A stretch of DNA of 64,000 nt from Amblyomma americanum (taxonomy: Eukaryota > Arthropoda > Arachnida > Ixodida > Ixodidae): positions 42,849 to 106,848 of the forward strand of contig NW_027526724.1 in assembly GCF_052857255.1 (NCBI RefSeq), given 5' to 3'. Below the pieces are notes generated by a model. That model searched no databases. It saw only the letters and a list, made by a program, of their open reading frames with translations, and was not told where the DNA came from. Both the position numbers and the translations under genes were made by a program. Below are positions 45,444 through 59,167 of the stretch, piece after piece; the stretch's first letter is position 1; each line of letters begins with the position of its first letter.

Positions 45444-48400
45444 AAACGAGCGAAATCTGAACACATCGGTTTTACAAGTGTCCCTGTGACACGCGTCAAA
45501 ACTTTTTCTCTTATAACTGCGGGAAAAGCATGTGTTCGTGCTTAATACAACGAAACAAGCTGTTTTAGACCGAAACGAGCTAAATCACAACACATCGGTT
45601 TTACAAGTGTCTCTCTAATACGCGTCAAAACTTTTTCTCTTATAACTGCTCGAAAAGCATGTATTCTTGCTTAATACAGCGAAACAAGCTGTTTTAGACC
45701 GAAACGAGCTAAATCACAACACATCGGTTTTACAAGTGTTCCTCTGATACGCGTCAAAACTTTTTCTCTTATAACTGCACGAAAAGCATGTATTCTTGCT
45801 TAATACAGCGAAACAAGCTGTTTTAGACCGAAATGAGCTAAATCACAACACATCGGTTTTACAAGTGTTCCTCTGATACGCGTCAAAACTTTTTCTCTTA
45901 TAACTGCGCGAAAAGCATGTATTCTTGCTTAATACAGCGAAACAAGCTGTTTTAGACCGAAACGAGCTAAATCACAACACATCGGTATTACAAGTGTTCC
46001 ACGTGATACTCGTCAAAACTTTTTCTCCTATAACTGCGCGAAAAGCATGTATTCGTGCTTAATACAACGAAACAAGCTGTTTTAGACCGAAACGAGCTAA
46101 ATCTGAACACATCGGTTTTACAAGTATCCACGTGATACTCGTCAAAACTTTTTTTCTTATAACTGCGCGAAAAGCATGTATTCTTGCTTAATACAACGAA
46201 ACAAGCTGTTTTAGACCGAAACGAGCTAAATCACAACACATCGGTTTTACAAGTGTCTCTCTAATACGCGTCAAAACTTTTTCTCTTATAACTGCGCGAA
46301 AAGCATGTATTCGTGCTAAATACAACGAAACAAGCTGTTTTAGACCGAAACGAGCGAAATCTGAACACATCGGTTTTACAAGTGTCCCTGTGACACGCGT
46401 CAAAACTTTTTCTCTTATAACTGCGCGAAAAGCATGTATTCTTGCTTAATACAGCGAAACAAGCTGTTTTAGACCGAAACGAGCTAAATCACAACACATC
46501 GATTTTACAAGTGTTCCTCTGATACGCGTCTAAACTTTTTCTCTTATAACTGCGCGAAAAGCATGTATTCGTGCTAAATACAACGAAACAAGCTGTTTTA
46601 GACCGAAACGAGCGAAATCTGAACACATCGGTTTTACAAGTGTCCCTGTGACACGCGTCAAAACTTTTTCTCTTATAACTGCGGGAAAAGCATGTGTTCG
46701 TGCTTAATACAACGAAACAAGCTGTTTTAGACCGAAACGAGCTAAATCACAACACATCGGTTTTACAAGTGTCTCTCTAATACGCGTCAAAACTTTTTCT
46801 CTTATAACTGCGCGAAAAGCATGTATTCTTGCTTAATACAACGAAACAAGCTGTTTTAGACCGAAACGAGCTAAATCGGAGCACATCGGTTTTACAAGTG
46901 TCCCGGTGACACGCGTCAAAACTTTTTCTCTTATAACTGCGCGAAAAGCATGTATTCTTGCTTAATACAACGAAACAAGCTGTTTTAGACCGAAACGAGC
47001 TAAATCACAACACATCGGTTTTACAAGTGTTCCTCTGATACGCGTCAAAACTTTTTCTCTTATAACTGCGCGAAAAGCATGTATTCTTGCTTAATACAGC
47101 GAAACAAGCTGTTTTAGACCGAAACGAGCTAAATCACAACACATCGGTTTTACAAGTGTTCCTCTGATACGCGTCAAAACTTTTTCTCTTATAACTGCGC
47201 GAAAAGCATGTATTCTTGCTTAATACAGCGAAACAAGCTGTTTTAGACCGAAATGAGCTAAATCACAACACATCGGTTTTACAAGTGTTCCTCTGATACG
47301 CGTCAAAACTTTTTCTCTTATAACTGCGCGAAAAGCATGTATTCTTGCTTAATACAGCGAAACAAGCTGTTTTAGACCGAAACGAGCTAAATCACAACAC
47401 ATCGGTATTACAAGTGTTCCACGTGATACTCGTCAAAACTTTTTCTCCTATAACTGCGCGAAAAGCATGTATTCGTGCTTAATACAACGAAACAAGCTGT
47501 TTTAGACCGAAACGAGCTAAATCTGAACACATCGGTTTTACAAGTATCCACGTGATACTCGTCAAAACTTTTTCTCTTATAACTGCGCGAAAAGCATGTA
47601 TTCTTGCTTAATACAACGAAACAAGCTGTTTTAGACCGAAACGAGCTAAATCACAACACATCGGTTTTACAAGTGTCTCTCTAATACGCGTCAAAACTTT
47701 TTCTCCTATAACTGCGCGAAAAGCATGTATTCTTGCTTAATACAACGAAACAAGCTGTTTTAGACCGAAACGAGCTAAATCACAACACATCGGTTTTACA
47801 AGTGTCTCTGATACGCGTCAAAACTTTTTCTTCTATATCTGCGCGTAAAGCATGTATTCGTGCTTAATACAACGAAACAAGCTGTTTTAGACCGAAACGA
47901 GCTAAATCTGAACACATCGGTTTTACAAGTGTTCCTCTGATACGCGTCAAAACTTTTTCTCTTATAACTGCGCGAAAAGCATGTATTCTTGCTTAATACA
48001 GCGAAACAAGTTGTTTTAGACCAAAACGAGCTAAATCACAACACATCGGTTTTACAAGTGTTCCTCTAATACGCGTCAAAACTTTTTCTCTTATAACTGC
48101 GCGAAAAGCATGTATTCTTGCTTAATACAGCGAAACAAGCTGTTTTAGACCGAAACGAGCTAAATCACAACACATCGGTTTTACAAGTGTTCCTCTGATA
48201 CGCGTCAAAACTTTTTCTCTTATAACTGCGCGAAAAGCATGTATTCTTGCCTAATACAGCGAAACAAGCTGTTTTAGACCGAAATGAGCTAAATCACAAC
48301 ACATCGGTTTTACAAGTGTTCCTCTGATACGCGTCAAAACTTTTTCTCTTATAACGGCGCGAAAAGCATGTATTCTTGCTTAATACAGCGAAACAAGCTG

Positions 48401-50217
48401 TTTTAGACCGAAACGAGCTAAATCACAACACAACGGTATTACAAGTGTTCCACGTGATACTCGTCAAAACGTTTTGTCTTTTAACTGCGCGAAAAGCATG
48501 TATTCGTGCTTAATACAACGAAACAAGCTGTTTTTGACCGAAACGAGCTAAATCTGAACATATCGGTTTTACAAGTATCCACGTGATACTCGTCAAAACT
48601 TTTTCTCTTATAACTGCGCGAAAAGCATGAATTCTTGCTTAATACAACGAAACAAGCTGTTTTAGACCGAAACGAGCTAAATCACAACAAATCGGTTTTA
48701 CAAGTGTCTAATACGCGTCAAAACTTTTTCTCTTATAACTGCGCGAAAAGCATGTATTCTTGCTTAATACAACGAAACAAGCTGTTTTAGACCGAAACGA
48801 GCTAAATCTGAACACATCGGTTTTACAAGTATCCACGTGATACTCGTCAAAACTTTTTCTCTTATAACTGCGCGAAAAGCATGTATTCTTGCTTAATACA
48901 GCGAAACAAGCTGTTTTAGACCGAAATGAGCTAAATCACAACACATCGGTTTTACAAGTGTTCCTCTGATACGCGTCAAAACTTTTTCTTTTATAACTGC
49001 GCGAAAAGCATGTATTCTTGCTTAATACAGCGAATCAAGTTGTTTTAGACCGAAACGAGCTAAATCACAACACATCGGTATTACAAGTGTTCCACGTGAT
49101 ACTCGTCAAAACTTTTTCTCTTATAACTGCGCGAAAAGCATGTATTCGTGCCTAATACAACGAAACAAGCTGTTTTAGACCAAAGCGAGCTAAATCTGAA
49201 CACATCGGTTTTACAAGTATCCACGTGATACTCGTCAAAACTTTTTCTCTTATAACTGCGCGAAAAGCATGTATTCTTGCCTAATACAACGAAACAAGCT
49301 GTTTTAGACCGAAACGAGCTAAATCACAACACATCGGTTTTACAAGTGTCTCTCTAATACGCGTCAAAACTTTTTCTCTTATAACTGCGCGAAAAGCATG
49401 TATTCTTGCTTAATACAACGAAACAAGCTGTTTTAGACCGAAACGAGCTAAATCTGAACACATCGGTTTTACAAGTGTTCCTCTGATACGCCTCAAAACT
49501 TTTTTCTCTTATAACTGCGCGAAAAGCATGTATTCTTGCTTAGTCCAACGAAACAAGCTGTTTTAGACCGAAACAAGGTAAATCTGAACACATCGGTTTT
49601 ACAAGTGTCCTTGTGACATGCCTTTAAAACTTTTTCTCTTATAACTGCGCGAAAAGCATGTATTCCTGCTTAATACAGCGAAACAAGCTGTTTTAGACCA
49701 AAACGAGCTAAATCACAACACATCGGTTTTACAAGTGTTCCTCTGATACGCGTCAAAATTTTTTCTCTTATAACTGCGCGAAAAGCATGTATTCTTGCTT
49801 AATACAGCGAAACAAGCTGTTTTAGACCGAAACGAGCTAAATCACAACACATCGCTTTTACAAATGTTCCTCTGATACGAGTCAACTCTTTTTTCTCTTA
49901 TAGCTGCGCGAAAAGCATGTATTCGTGCTTAGTCCAACGAAACAAGCTGTTTTAGACCGAAACGAGGTAAATCTGAACACATCGGTTTTACAAGTGTCCC
50001 TGTGACACGCGTCAAAACTTTTTCTCTTATAACTGCGCGAAAAGCATGTATTCTTGCTTAATACAGCGAAACAAGCTGTTTTAGACCGAAACGAGCTAAA
50101 TCACAACACATCGGTTTTACAAGTGTTCCTCTGATACGCGTCTAAACTTTTTCTCTTATAACTGCGCGAAAAGCATGTATTCGTGCTAAATACAACGAAA
50201 CAAGCTGTTTTAGACCG
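45444..50217. repeat. 37-monomer superunit, copy 2 (4774 bp)
   Basis: Same order as 39378-45443 without the nine-monomer duplication and with one S fewer before X1 (near 49.36 kb). The offset to copy 1 changes from 6066 to about 4903 and then 4774 across those two sites. Shared private marks include TGCTCGAAAAGC, CATCGATTTTAC, GCGAATCAAGTTG, CCAAAGCGAGC, GCCTCAAAAC and CAAATGTTCCTCTGATACGAG. Confidence 0.88.
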
Positions 50218-53200
50218 AAACGAGCGAAATCTGAACACATGGGTTTTACAAGTGTCCCTGTGACACGCGTCAAAACTTTTTCTCTTATAACTGCGCGAAA
50301 AGCATGTATTCTTGCTTAATACAGCGAAGCAAGCTGTTTTAGACCGAAACGAGCTAAATCACAACACATCGGTTTTACAAGTGTTCCTCTGATACGCGTC
50401 AAAACTTTTTCTCTTATAACTGCGCGAAAAGCATGTATTCGTGCTTAATACAACGAAACAAGCTGTTTTAGACCAAAACGAGCTAAATCTGAACACATCG
50501 GTTTTACAAGTATCCACGTGATACTCGTCAAAACTTTTTCTCTTATAACTGCGCGAAAAGCATGTATTCTTGCTTAATACAACGAAACAAGCTGTTTTAG
50601 ACCGAAACGAGCTAAATCAGAACACATCGGTTTTACAAGTGTCTCTCTAATACGCGTCAAAACTTTTTCTCTTATAACTGCGCGAAAAGCATGTATTCTT
50701 GCTTAATACAACGAAACAAGCTGTTTTAGACCGAAACGAGCTAAATCGCAACACATCGGTTTTACAAGTGTCTCTCTAATACGCGTCAAAACTTTTTCTC
50801 TTATAACTGCGCGAAAAGCATGTATTCTTGCTTAATACAACGAAACAAGCTGTTTTAGACCGAAACGAGCTAAATCTGAACACATCGGTTTTACAAGTGT
50901 TCCTCCTGATACGCGTCAAAACTTTTTTCTCTTATAACTGCGCGGAAAAGCATGTATTCTTGCTTAGTCCAACGAAACAAAGCTGTTTTAGACCGAAACA
51001 AGGTAAATCTGAACACATCGGTTTTACAAGTGTCCTTGTGACATGCCTTTAAAACTTTTTTCTCTTATAACTGCGCGAAAAGCATGTATTCCTGCTTAAT
51101 ACAGCGAAACAAGCTGTTTTAGACCAAAACGATCTAAATCACAACACATCGGGTTTTACAAGTGTTCCCTCTGATACGCGTCAAAATTTTTTCTCTTATA
51201 ACTGCGCGAAAAGCATGTATTCTTGCTTAATAAGCGAAACAAGCTGTTTTAGACCGAAACGAGCTAAATCACAACACATCGCTTTTACAAAATGTTCCTC
51301 TGATACGAGTCAACTCTTTTTTCTCTTATAGCTGCGCCGAAAAGCATGTATTCGTGCTTAGTCCAACGAAACAAGCTGTTTTAGACCGAAACGAGGTAAA
51401 TCACAACACATCGGTTTTACAAGTGTTCCTCTGATACGCGTCTAAACTTTTTCTCTTATAACTGCGCGAAAAGCATGTATTCTTGCTTATTACAGCGAAA
51501 CAAGCTGTTTTAGACCGAAACGAGCTAAATCACAACACATCGGTTTTACAAGTGTTCCTCTGATACGCGTCTAAACTTTTTTCTCTTATAACTGCGCGAA
51601 AAGCATGTATTCGTGCTAAATACAACGAAACAAGCTGTTTTAGACCGAAACGAGCGAAATCTGAACACATCGGTTTTACAAGTGTCCCTGTGACACGCGT
51701 CAAAACTTTTTCTCTTATAACTGCGCGAAAAGCATGTATTCTTGCTTAATACAGCAAAGCAAGCTTTTTAGACCGAAACGAGCTAAATCACAACACATCG
51801 GTTGTTCAAGTGTTCCTCTGATACGCGTCAAAACTTTTTCTTTTATAACTGCGCGAAAAGCATGTATTCGTGCTTAATACAACGAAACAAGCTGTTTTAG
51901 ACCAAAACGAGCTAAATCTGAACACATCGGTTTTACAAGTATCCACGTGATACTCGTCAAACTTTTTCTCTTATAACTGCGCGAAAAGCATGTATTCTTG
52001 CTTAATACAACGAAACAAGCTGTTTTAGACCGAAACGAGCTAAATCACAACACATCGGTTTTACAAGTGTCTCTCTAATACGCGTCAAAACTTTTTCTCT
52101 TATAACTGCGCGAAAAGCATGTATTCTTGCTTAATACAACGAAACAAGCTGTTTTAGACCGAAACGAGCTAAATCGCAACACATCGGTTTTACAAGTGTC
52201 TCTCTAATACGCGTCAAAACTTTTTCTCTTATAACTGCGCGAAAAGCATGTATTCTTGCTTAATACAACGAAAACAAGCTGTTTTAGACCGAAACGAGCT
52301 AAATCTGAACACATCGGTTTTACAAGTGTTCCTCTGATACGCGTCAAACTTTTTTCTCTTATAACTGCGCGAAAAGCATGTATTCTTGCTTAGTCCAAAC
52401 GAAACAAGCTGTTTTTAGACCGAAACAAGGTAAATCTGAACACATCGGTTTTACAAGTGGTCCTTGTGACATGCCTTTAAAACTTTTCTCTTATAACTGC
52501 GCGAAAAGCATGTATTCCTGCTTAATACAGCGAAACAAGCTGTTTTAGACCAAAACGAAGCTAAATCACAACACATCGGTTTTACAAGTGTTCCTCTGAT
52601 ACGCGTCAAAATTTTTTCTCTTATAACTGCGCGAAAAGCATGTATTCTTGCTTAATACAGCGAAACAAGCTGTTTTAGACCGAAACGAGCTAATTCACAA
52701 CACATCGCTTTTACAAGTGTTCCTCTGATACGCGTCAACTCTTTTTTCTCTTATAGCTGCGCGAAAAGCATGTATTCGTGCTTAGTCCAACGAAACAAGC
52801 TGTTTTAGACCGAAACGAGGTAAATCTGAACACATCGGTTTTACAAGTGTCCCTGTGACACGCCTTTAAAGCTTTTTCTCTTATCACTGCGCGAAAAGCA
52901 TGTATTTCTGCTTAATACAGCGAAATAAGCTGTTTTAGACCGAAACGAGCTAAATCACAACACATCGGTTTTACAATTGTTCCCTCTGATACGCGTCTAA
53001 ACTTTTTCTCTTATAACTGCGTGAAAGCATGTATTCGTGCTTAATACAACAAAACAAGCTGTTTTAGACCGAAACGAGTAAATCTGAACACATCGGTTTT
53101 ACAAGTGTCCCCTGTGACACGCGTTCAAAAACTTTTTTCTCTTATAACTGCGCGAAAAGCATGTATTCTTGCTTAATACAGCGAAACAAGCTGTTTTAGA

Positions 53201-56200
53201 CCGAAACGAGCTAAATCACCAACACATCGGTTTTACAAGTGTTCCTCTGATACGCGTCTAAACGTTTTCTCTTATAACTGCGCGAAAAGCATGTATTCGT
53301 GCTAAATACAACGCAACAAGCTGTTTTAGACCGAAACGAGCGAAATCTGAACACATCGGTTTTACAAGTGTCCCTGTGACACGCGTCAAAACTTTTTCTC
53401 TTATAACTGCGGGAAAAGCATGTGTTCGTGCTTAATACAACGAAACAAGCTGTTTTAGACCGAAACGAGCTAAATCACAACACATCGGGTTTTACAAGTG
53501 TCTCTCTAATACGCGTCAAAACTTTTTTTTCTTATAACTGCGCGAAAAGCATGTATTCTTGCTTAATACAACGAAACAAGCTGTTTTAGAACCGAAACGA
53601 GCTAAATCTGAGCACATCGGTTTACAAGTGTCCCGGTGACACGCGTCAAAAACTTTTTCTCTTATAACTGCGCGAAAAGCATGTATTCTTGCTTAATACA
53701 ACGAAACAAGCTGTTTTAGACCGAAACGAGCTAAATCACAACACATCGGTTTACAAGTGTTCCTCTGATACGCGTCTAAAACTTTTTCTCTTATAACTGC
53801 GCGAAAAGCATGTATTCTTGCTTAATACAGCGAAACAAGCTGTTTTAGACCGAAACGAGCTAAATCACAACACATCGGTTTTACTAGTGTTCCTCTGATA
53901 CGCGTCAAAACTTTTTCTCTTATAACTGCGCGAAAAGCATGTATTCTTGCTTAATACAGCGAAACAAGCTGTTTTAGACCGAAATGAGCTAAATCACAAC
54001 ACATCGGTTTTACAAGTGTTCCTCTGATACGCGTCAAAACTTTTTCTCTTATAACTGCGCGAAAAGCATGTATTCTTGCTTAATACAGCGAAACAAGCTG
54101 TTTTAGACCGAACGAGCTAAATCTGAACACATCGGGTTTTACAAGTGTTCCTCTGATACGCGTCAAAACTTTTTCTCTTATAACTGCGCGAAAAGCATGT
54201 ATTCTTGCTTAATACAGCGAAACAAGTTGTTTTAGACCAAAACGAGCTAAATCACAACACATCGGTTTTACAAGTGTTCCTCTAATACGCGTCAAACTTT
54301 TTCTCTTATAACTGCGCGAAAAGCATGTATTCTTGCTTAATACAGCGAAACAAGCTGTTTTAGACCGAAACGAGCTAAATCACAACACATCGGTTTTACA
54401 AGTGTCTCTCTAATACGCGTCAAAACTTTTTCTCTTATAACTGCGCGAAAAGCATGTATTCTTGATTAATACAACGAAACAAGCTGTTTTAGACCGAAAC
54501 GAGCTAAATCACAACACATCGGTTTTACAAGTGTCTCTCTAATACGCGTCAAAACTTTTTCTCTTATAACTGCGCGAAAAGCATGTATTCTTGCTTAATA
54601 CAACGAAACAAGCTGTTTTAGACCGAAACGAGCTAAATCTGAACACATCGTTTTAACAAGTGTTCCTCTGATACGCGTGAAAACTTTTTTCTCTTATAAC
54701 TGCGCGAAAAAGCATGTAGTCTTGCTTAGTCCAACGAAACAAAGCTGTTTTAGACCGAAACAAGGTAAATCTGAACACATCGGTTTTACAAGTGTCCTTG
54801 TGACATGCCTTTAAAACTTTTTCTCTTATAACTGCGCGAAAAGCATGTATTCCTGCTTAATACAGCGAAACAAGCTGTTTTAGACCAAAACGAGCTAAAT
54901 CACAACACATCGGTTTTACAAGTGTTCCTCTGATACGCGTCAAAATTTTTTCTCTTATAACTGCGCGAAAAGCATGTATTCTTGCTTAATACAGCGAAAC
55001 AAGCTGTTTTAGACCGAAACGAGCTAAATCACAACACATCGCTTTTACAAGTGTTCCTCTGATACGCGTCAACTCTTTTTCTCTATTGCTGCGCGAAAAG
55101 CATGTATTCGTGCTTATGTCCAACGAAACAAGCTGTTTTTTAGACCGAAACGAGGGTAAATCTGAACACATCGGTTTTACAAGTGTTCCTGTGACACGCC
55201 TTAAAGCTTTTTCTCTTATCACTGCGCGAAAAGCATGTATTTCTGCTTAATACAGCGAAATAAGCTGTTTTAGACGAAACGAGCTAAATCACAACACATC
55301 GGTTTTACAATTGTTCCTCTGATACGCGTCTAAACTTTTTCTCTTATAACTGCGCGAAAAGCATGTATTCGTGCTTAATACAACAAAACAAGCTGTTTTA
55401 GACCGAAACGAGTTAAATCTGAACACATCGGTTTTACAAGTGTCCCTGTGACACGCGTCAAAACTTTTTCTCTTATAACTGCGCGAAAGCATGTATTCTT
55501 GCTTAATACAGCGAAACAAGCTGTTTTAGACCGAAACGAGCTAAATCACAACACATCGGTTTTACAAGTGTTCCTCTGATACGCGTCAAAATTTTTTCAT
55601 TTTATAACTGCGCGAAAAGCATGTATTCGTGCTTAATACAACGAAACAAGCTGTTTTAGACCAAAACGAGCTAAATCCGAACACATCGGTTTATACAAGT
55701 ATCCACGTGATACTCGTCAAAACTTTTTTCTCTTATAACTGCGCGAAAAGCATGTATTCTTGCTTAATACAACGAAACAAGCTGTTTTTAGACCGAAACG
55801 AGCTAAATCACAACACATCGGTTTTACAAGTGTCTCTCTAATACGCGTTCAAAACTTTTTCTCTTATAACTGCGCGAAAAGCATGTATTCTTGCTTAATA
55901 CAACGAACAAGCTGTTTTAGACCGAAACGAGCTAAATCGCAACACATCGGTTTTACAAGTGTCTCTCTAATACGCGTCAAAACTTTTTCTCTTATAACTG
56001 CGCGAAAAGCATGTATTCTTGCTTAATACAACGAAACAAGCTGTTTTAGGACCGAAACGAGCTAAATCTGAACACATCGGTTTTACAAGTTGTTCCCTCT
56101 GATACGCGTCAAACTTTTTTCTCTTATAACTGCGCGAAAAGCATGTATTCTTGCTTAGTCCAACGAAACAAGCTGTTTTAGGACGAAAACAAGGTAAATC

Positions 56201-59167
56201 TGAACACATCGGTTTTACAAGTGTCCTTGTGACATGCCTTTAAAACTTTTTCTCTTATAACTGCGCGAAAAGCATGTATTCCTGCTTAATACAGCGAAAC
56301 AAGCTGTTTTAGACCAAAACGAGCTAAATCACAACACATCCGGTTTTACAAGTGTTCCTCTGATACGCGTCAAAATTTTTTCTCTTATAACTGCGCGAAA
56401 AGCATGTATTCTTGCTCAATACAGCGAAACAAGCTGTTTTAGACCGAAACGAGCTAAATCACAACACATCAGGTTTTACAAGTGTTCCTCTGATACGCGT
56501 CTAAACTTTTTCTCTTATAACTGCGCGAAAAGCATGTATTCGTGCTAAATACAACGCAACAAAGCTGTTTTAGACCGAAACGAGCGAAATCTGAACACAT
56601 CGGTTTTACAAGTGTCCCTGTGACACGCGTCAAAACTTTTTCTCTTATAACTGCGGGAAAAGCATGTGTTCGTGCTTAATACAACGAAACAAGCTGTTTT
56701 AGACCGAAACGAGCTAAATCACAACACATCGGTTTTACAAGTGTCTCTCTAATACGCGTCAAAACTTTTTCTCTTATAACTGCGCGAAAAGCATGTATTC
56801 TTGCTTAATACAACGAAACAAGCTGTTTTAGACCGAAACGAGCTAAATCTGAGCCACATCGGTTTTACAAGTGTCCCGGTGACACGCGTCAAAACTTTTT
56901 CTCTTATAACTGCGCGAAAAGCATGTATTCTTGCTTAATACAACGAAACAAGCTGTTTTAGACCGAAACGAGCTAAATCACAACACATCGGTTTTACAAG
57001 TGTTCCTCTGATACGCGTCAAAACTTTTTCTCTTATAACTGCGCGAAAAGCATGTATTCTTGCTTAATACAGCGAAACAAGCTGTTTTAGACCGAAACGA
57101 GCTAAATCACAACACATCGGTTTTACTAGTGTTCCTCTGATACGCGTCAAAACTTTTTCTCTATAACTGCGCGAAAAGCATGTATTCTTGCTTAATACAG
57201 CGAAACAAGCTGTTTTAGACCGAAATGAGCTAAATCACAACACATCGGTTTTACAAGTGTTCCTCTGATACGCGTCAAAACTTTTTCTCTTATAACTGGC
57301 GCGAAAAGCATGTATTCTTGCTTAATACAGCGAAACAAGCTGTTTTAGACCGAAACGAGCTAAATCTGAACACAATCGGTTTTACAAGTGTTCCTCTGAT
57401 ACGCGTCAAAACTTTTTCTCTTATAACTGCGCGAAAAGCATGTATTCTTGCTTAATACAGCGAAACAAGTTGTTTTAGACCAAAACGAGCTAAATCACAA
57501 CACATCGGTTTTACAAGTGTTCCTCTATTACGCGTCAAAACTTTTTTCTCTTATAACTGCGCGAAAAGCATGTATTCTTGCTTAATACAAGCGAAACAAG
57601 CTGTTTTAGACCGAAACGAGCTAAATCACAACACATCGGTTTACAAGTGTCTCTCTAATACGCGTCAAAACTTTTTCTCTTATAACTGCGCGAAAAGCAT
57701 GTATTCTTGCTTAATACAACGAAACAAGCTGTTTAGACCGAAACGAGCTAAATCACAACACATCGGTTTTACAAGTTTTCCTCTGATACGCGTCAAAGCT
57801 TTTTCTCTTATAACTGCGCGAAAAGCATGTATTCGTGCTTAATACAACGAAACAAGCTGTTTTAGACCAAAGCGAGCTAGATCTGAACATATCGGTTTTA
57901 AAAGTGTGCATGTGATACGCGTCAAAACGTTTTTCTCTTATAACTGCGCAAAAAGCATGTATTCGTGCCTAATACAACGAAACAAGCTGTTTTAGACCAA
58001 AGCGAGCTAAATCTGAACACATCGGTTTTACAAGTATCCACGTGATACTCGTCAAAACTTTTTCTCTTATAACTGCGCGAAAAGCATGTATTCTTGCCTA
58101 ATACAACGAAACAAGCTGTTTTAGACCCGAAACGAGCTAAATCACAACACATCGGTTTTACAAGTGTCTCTCTAATACGCGTCAAAACTTTTTCTCTTAT
58201 AACTGCGCGAAAAGCATGTATTCTTGCTTAATACAACGAAACAAGCTGTTTTAGACCGAAACGAGCTAATCACAACACATCGGTTTTACAAGTGTCTCTC
58301 TAATACGCGTCAAAACTTTTTCTCTTATAACTGCGCGAAAAGCATGTATTCTTGCTTAATACAACGAAACAAGCTGTTTTAGACCGAAACGAGCTAAATC
58401 TGAACACATCGGTTTTACAAGTGTTCCTCTGATACGCCTCAAAACTTTTTTCTCTTATAACTGCGCGAAAAGCATGTATTCTTGCTTAGTCCAACGAAAC
58501 AAGCTGTTTTAGACCGAAACAAGGTAAATCTGAACACATCGGTTTTACAAGTGTCCTTGTGACATGCCTTTAAAACTTTTTCTCTTATAACTGCGCGAAA
58601 AGCATGTATTCCTGCTTAATACAGCGAAACAAGCTGTTTTAGACCAAAGCGAGCTAAATCACAACACATCGGGTTTTACAAGGTGTTCCTCTGATACGCG
58701 TCAAAATTTTTTCTCCTTATAACTGCGCGAAAAGCATGTATTCTTGCTTAATACAGCGAAACAAGCTGTTTTAGACCGAAACGAGCTAAATCACAACACA
58801 TCGCTTTTACAAATGTTCCTCTGATACGAGTCAACTCTTTTTCTCTTATAGCTGCGCGAAAAGCATGTATTCGTGCTTAGTCCAACGAAACAAGCTGTTT
58901 TAGGACCGAAACGAGGTAAATCTGAACACATCGGTTTTACAAGTGTCCCTGTGACACGCGTCAAAACTTTTTCTCTTATAACTGCGCGAAAAGCATGTAT
59001 TCTTGCTTAATACAGCGAAACAAGCTGTTTTAGACCGAAACGAGCTAAATCACAACACATCGGTTTTACAAGTGTTCCTCTGATACGCGTCTAAACTTTT
59101 TCTCTTATAACTGCGCGAAAAGCATGTATTCGTGCTAAATACAACGAAACAAGCTGTTTTAGACCGA
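50218..59167. repeat. About 8.95-kb superunit, copy 1
   Basis: Starts at a G' with CACATGGGTTTTAC (50236) and recurs at 59168 with the same mark. Both are followed by F with GCGAAGCAAGC, B2, S with CAGA, S with TCGCAACAC, and X1-X4. Other paired marks are ACGAGGTAAATCACAAC (51.39/60.34 kb), CTAATTCACAAC (52.69/61.64 kb) and GCGGG (53409/62357). The length corresponds to about 69 monomers plus extra bases. Many copies from about 50.9 kb onward carry private single-base indels, so exact monomer lengths here should not be trusted. Confidence 0.82.
57869..57998. repeat. Most divergent monomer in the window
   Basis: Reads AAAGCGAGCTAGATCTG, CATATCGG, TTTTAAAAGTGTGCATGTG, ATACGCGTCAAAACG and TGCGCAAAAAGC. 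It is the only copy where an E-box-like CATGTG coexists with ACGCGT. The next monomer (CCAAAGCGAGC, GTATCCACGTG) matches the one at 49.18 kb, and the preceding F is ordinary. It may be a relic of an older B-type monomer, or partly a consensus error given the noisy surroundings. Confidence 0.7.

Noticed and set aside
55760..56026. Cluster of overlapping frames on both strands between 55 and 63.7 kb
   Set aside because: The higher number of frames here simply reflects frameshifts from the single-base indels in the noisy part of the sequence.
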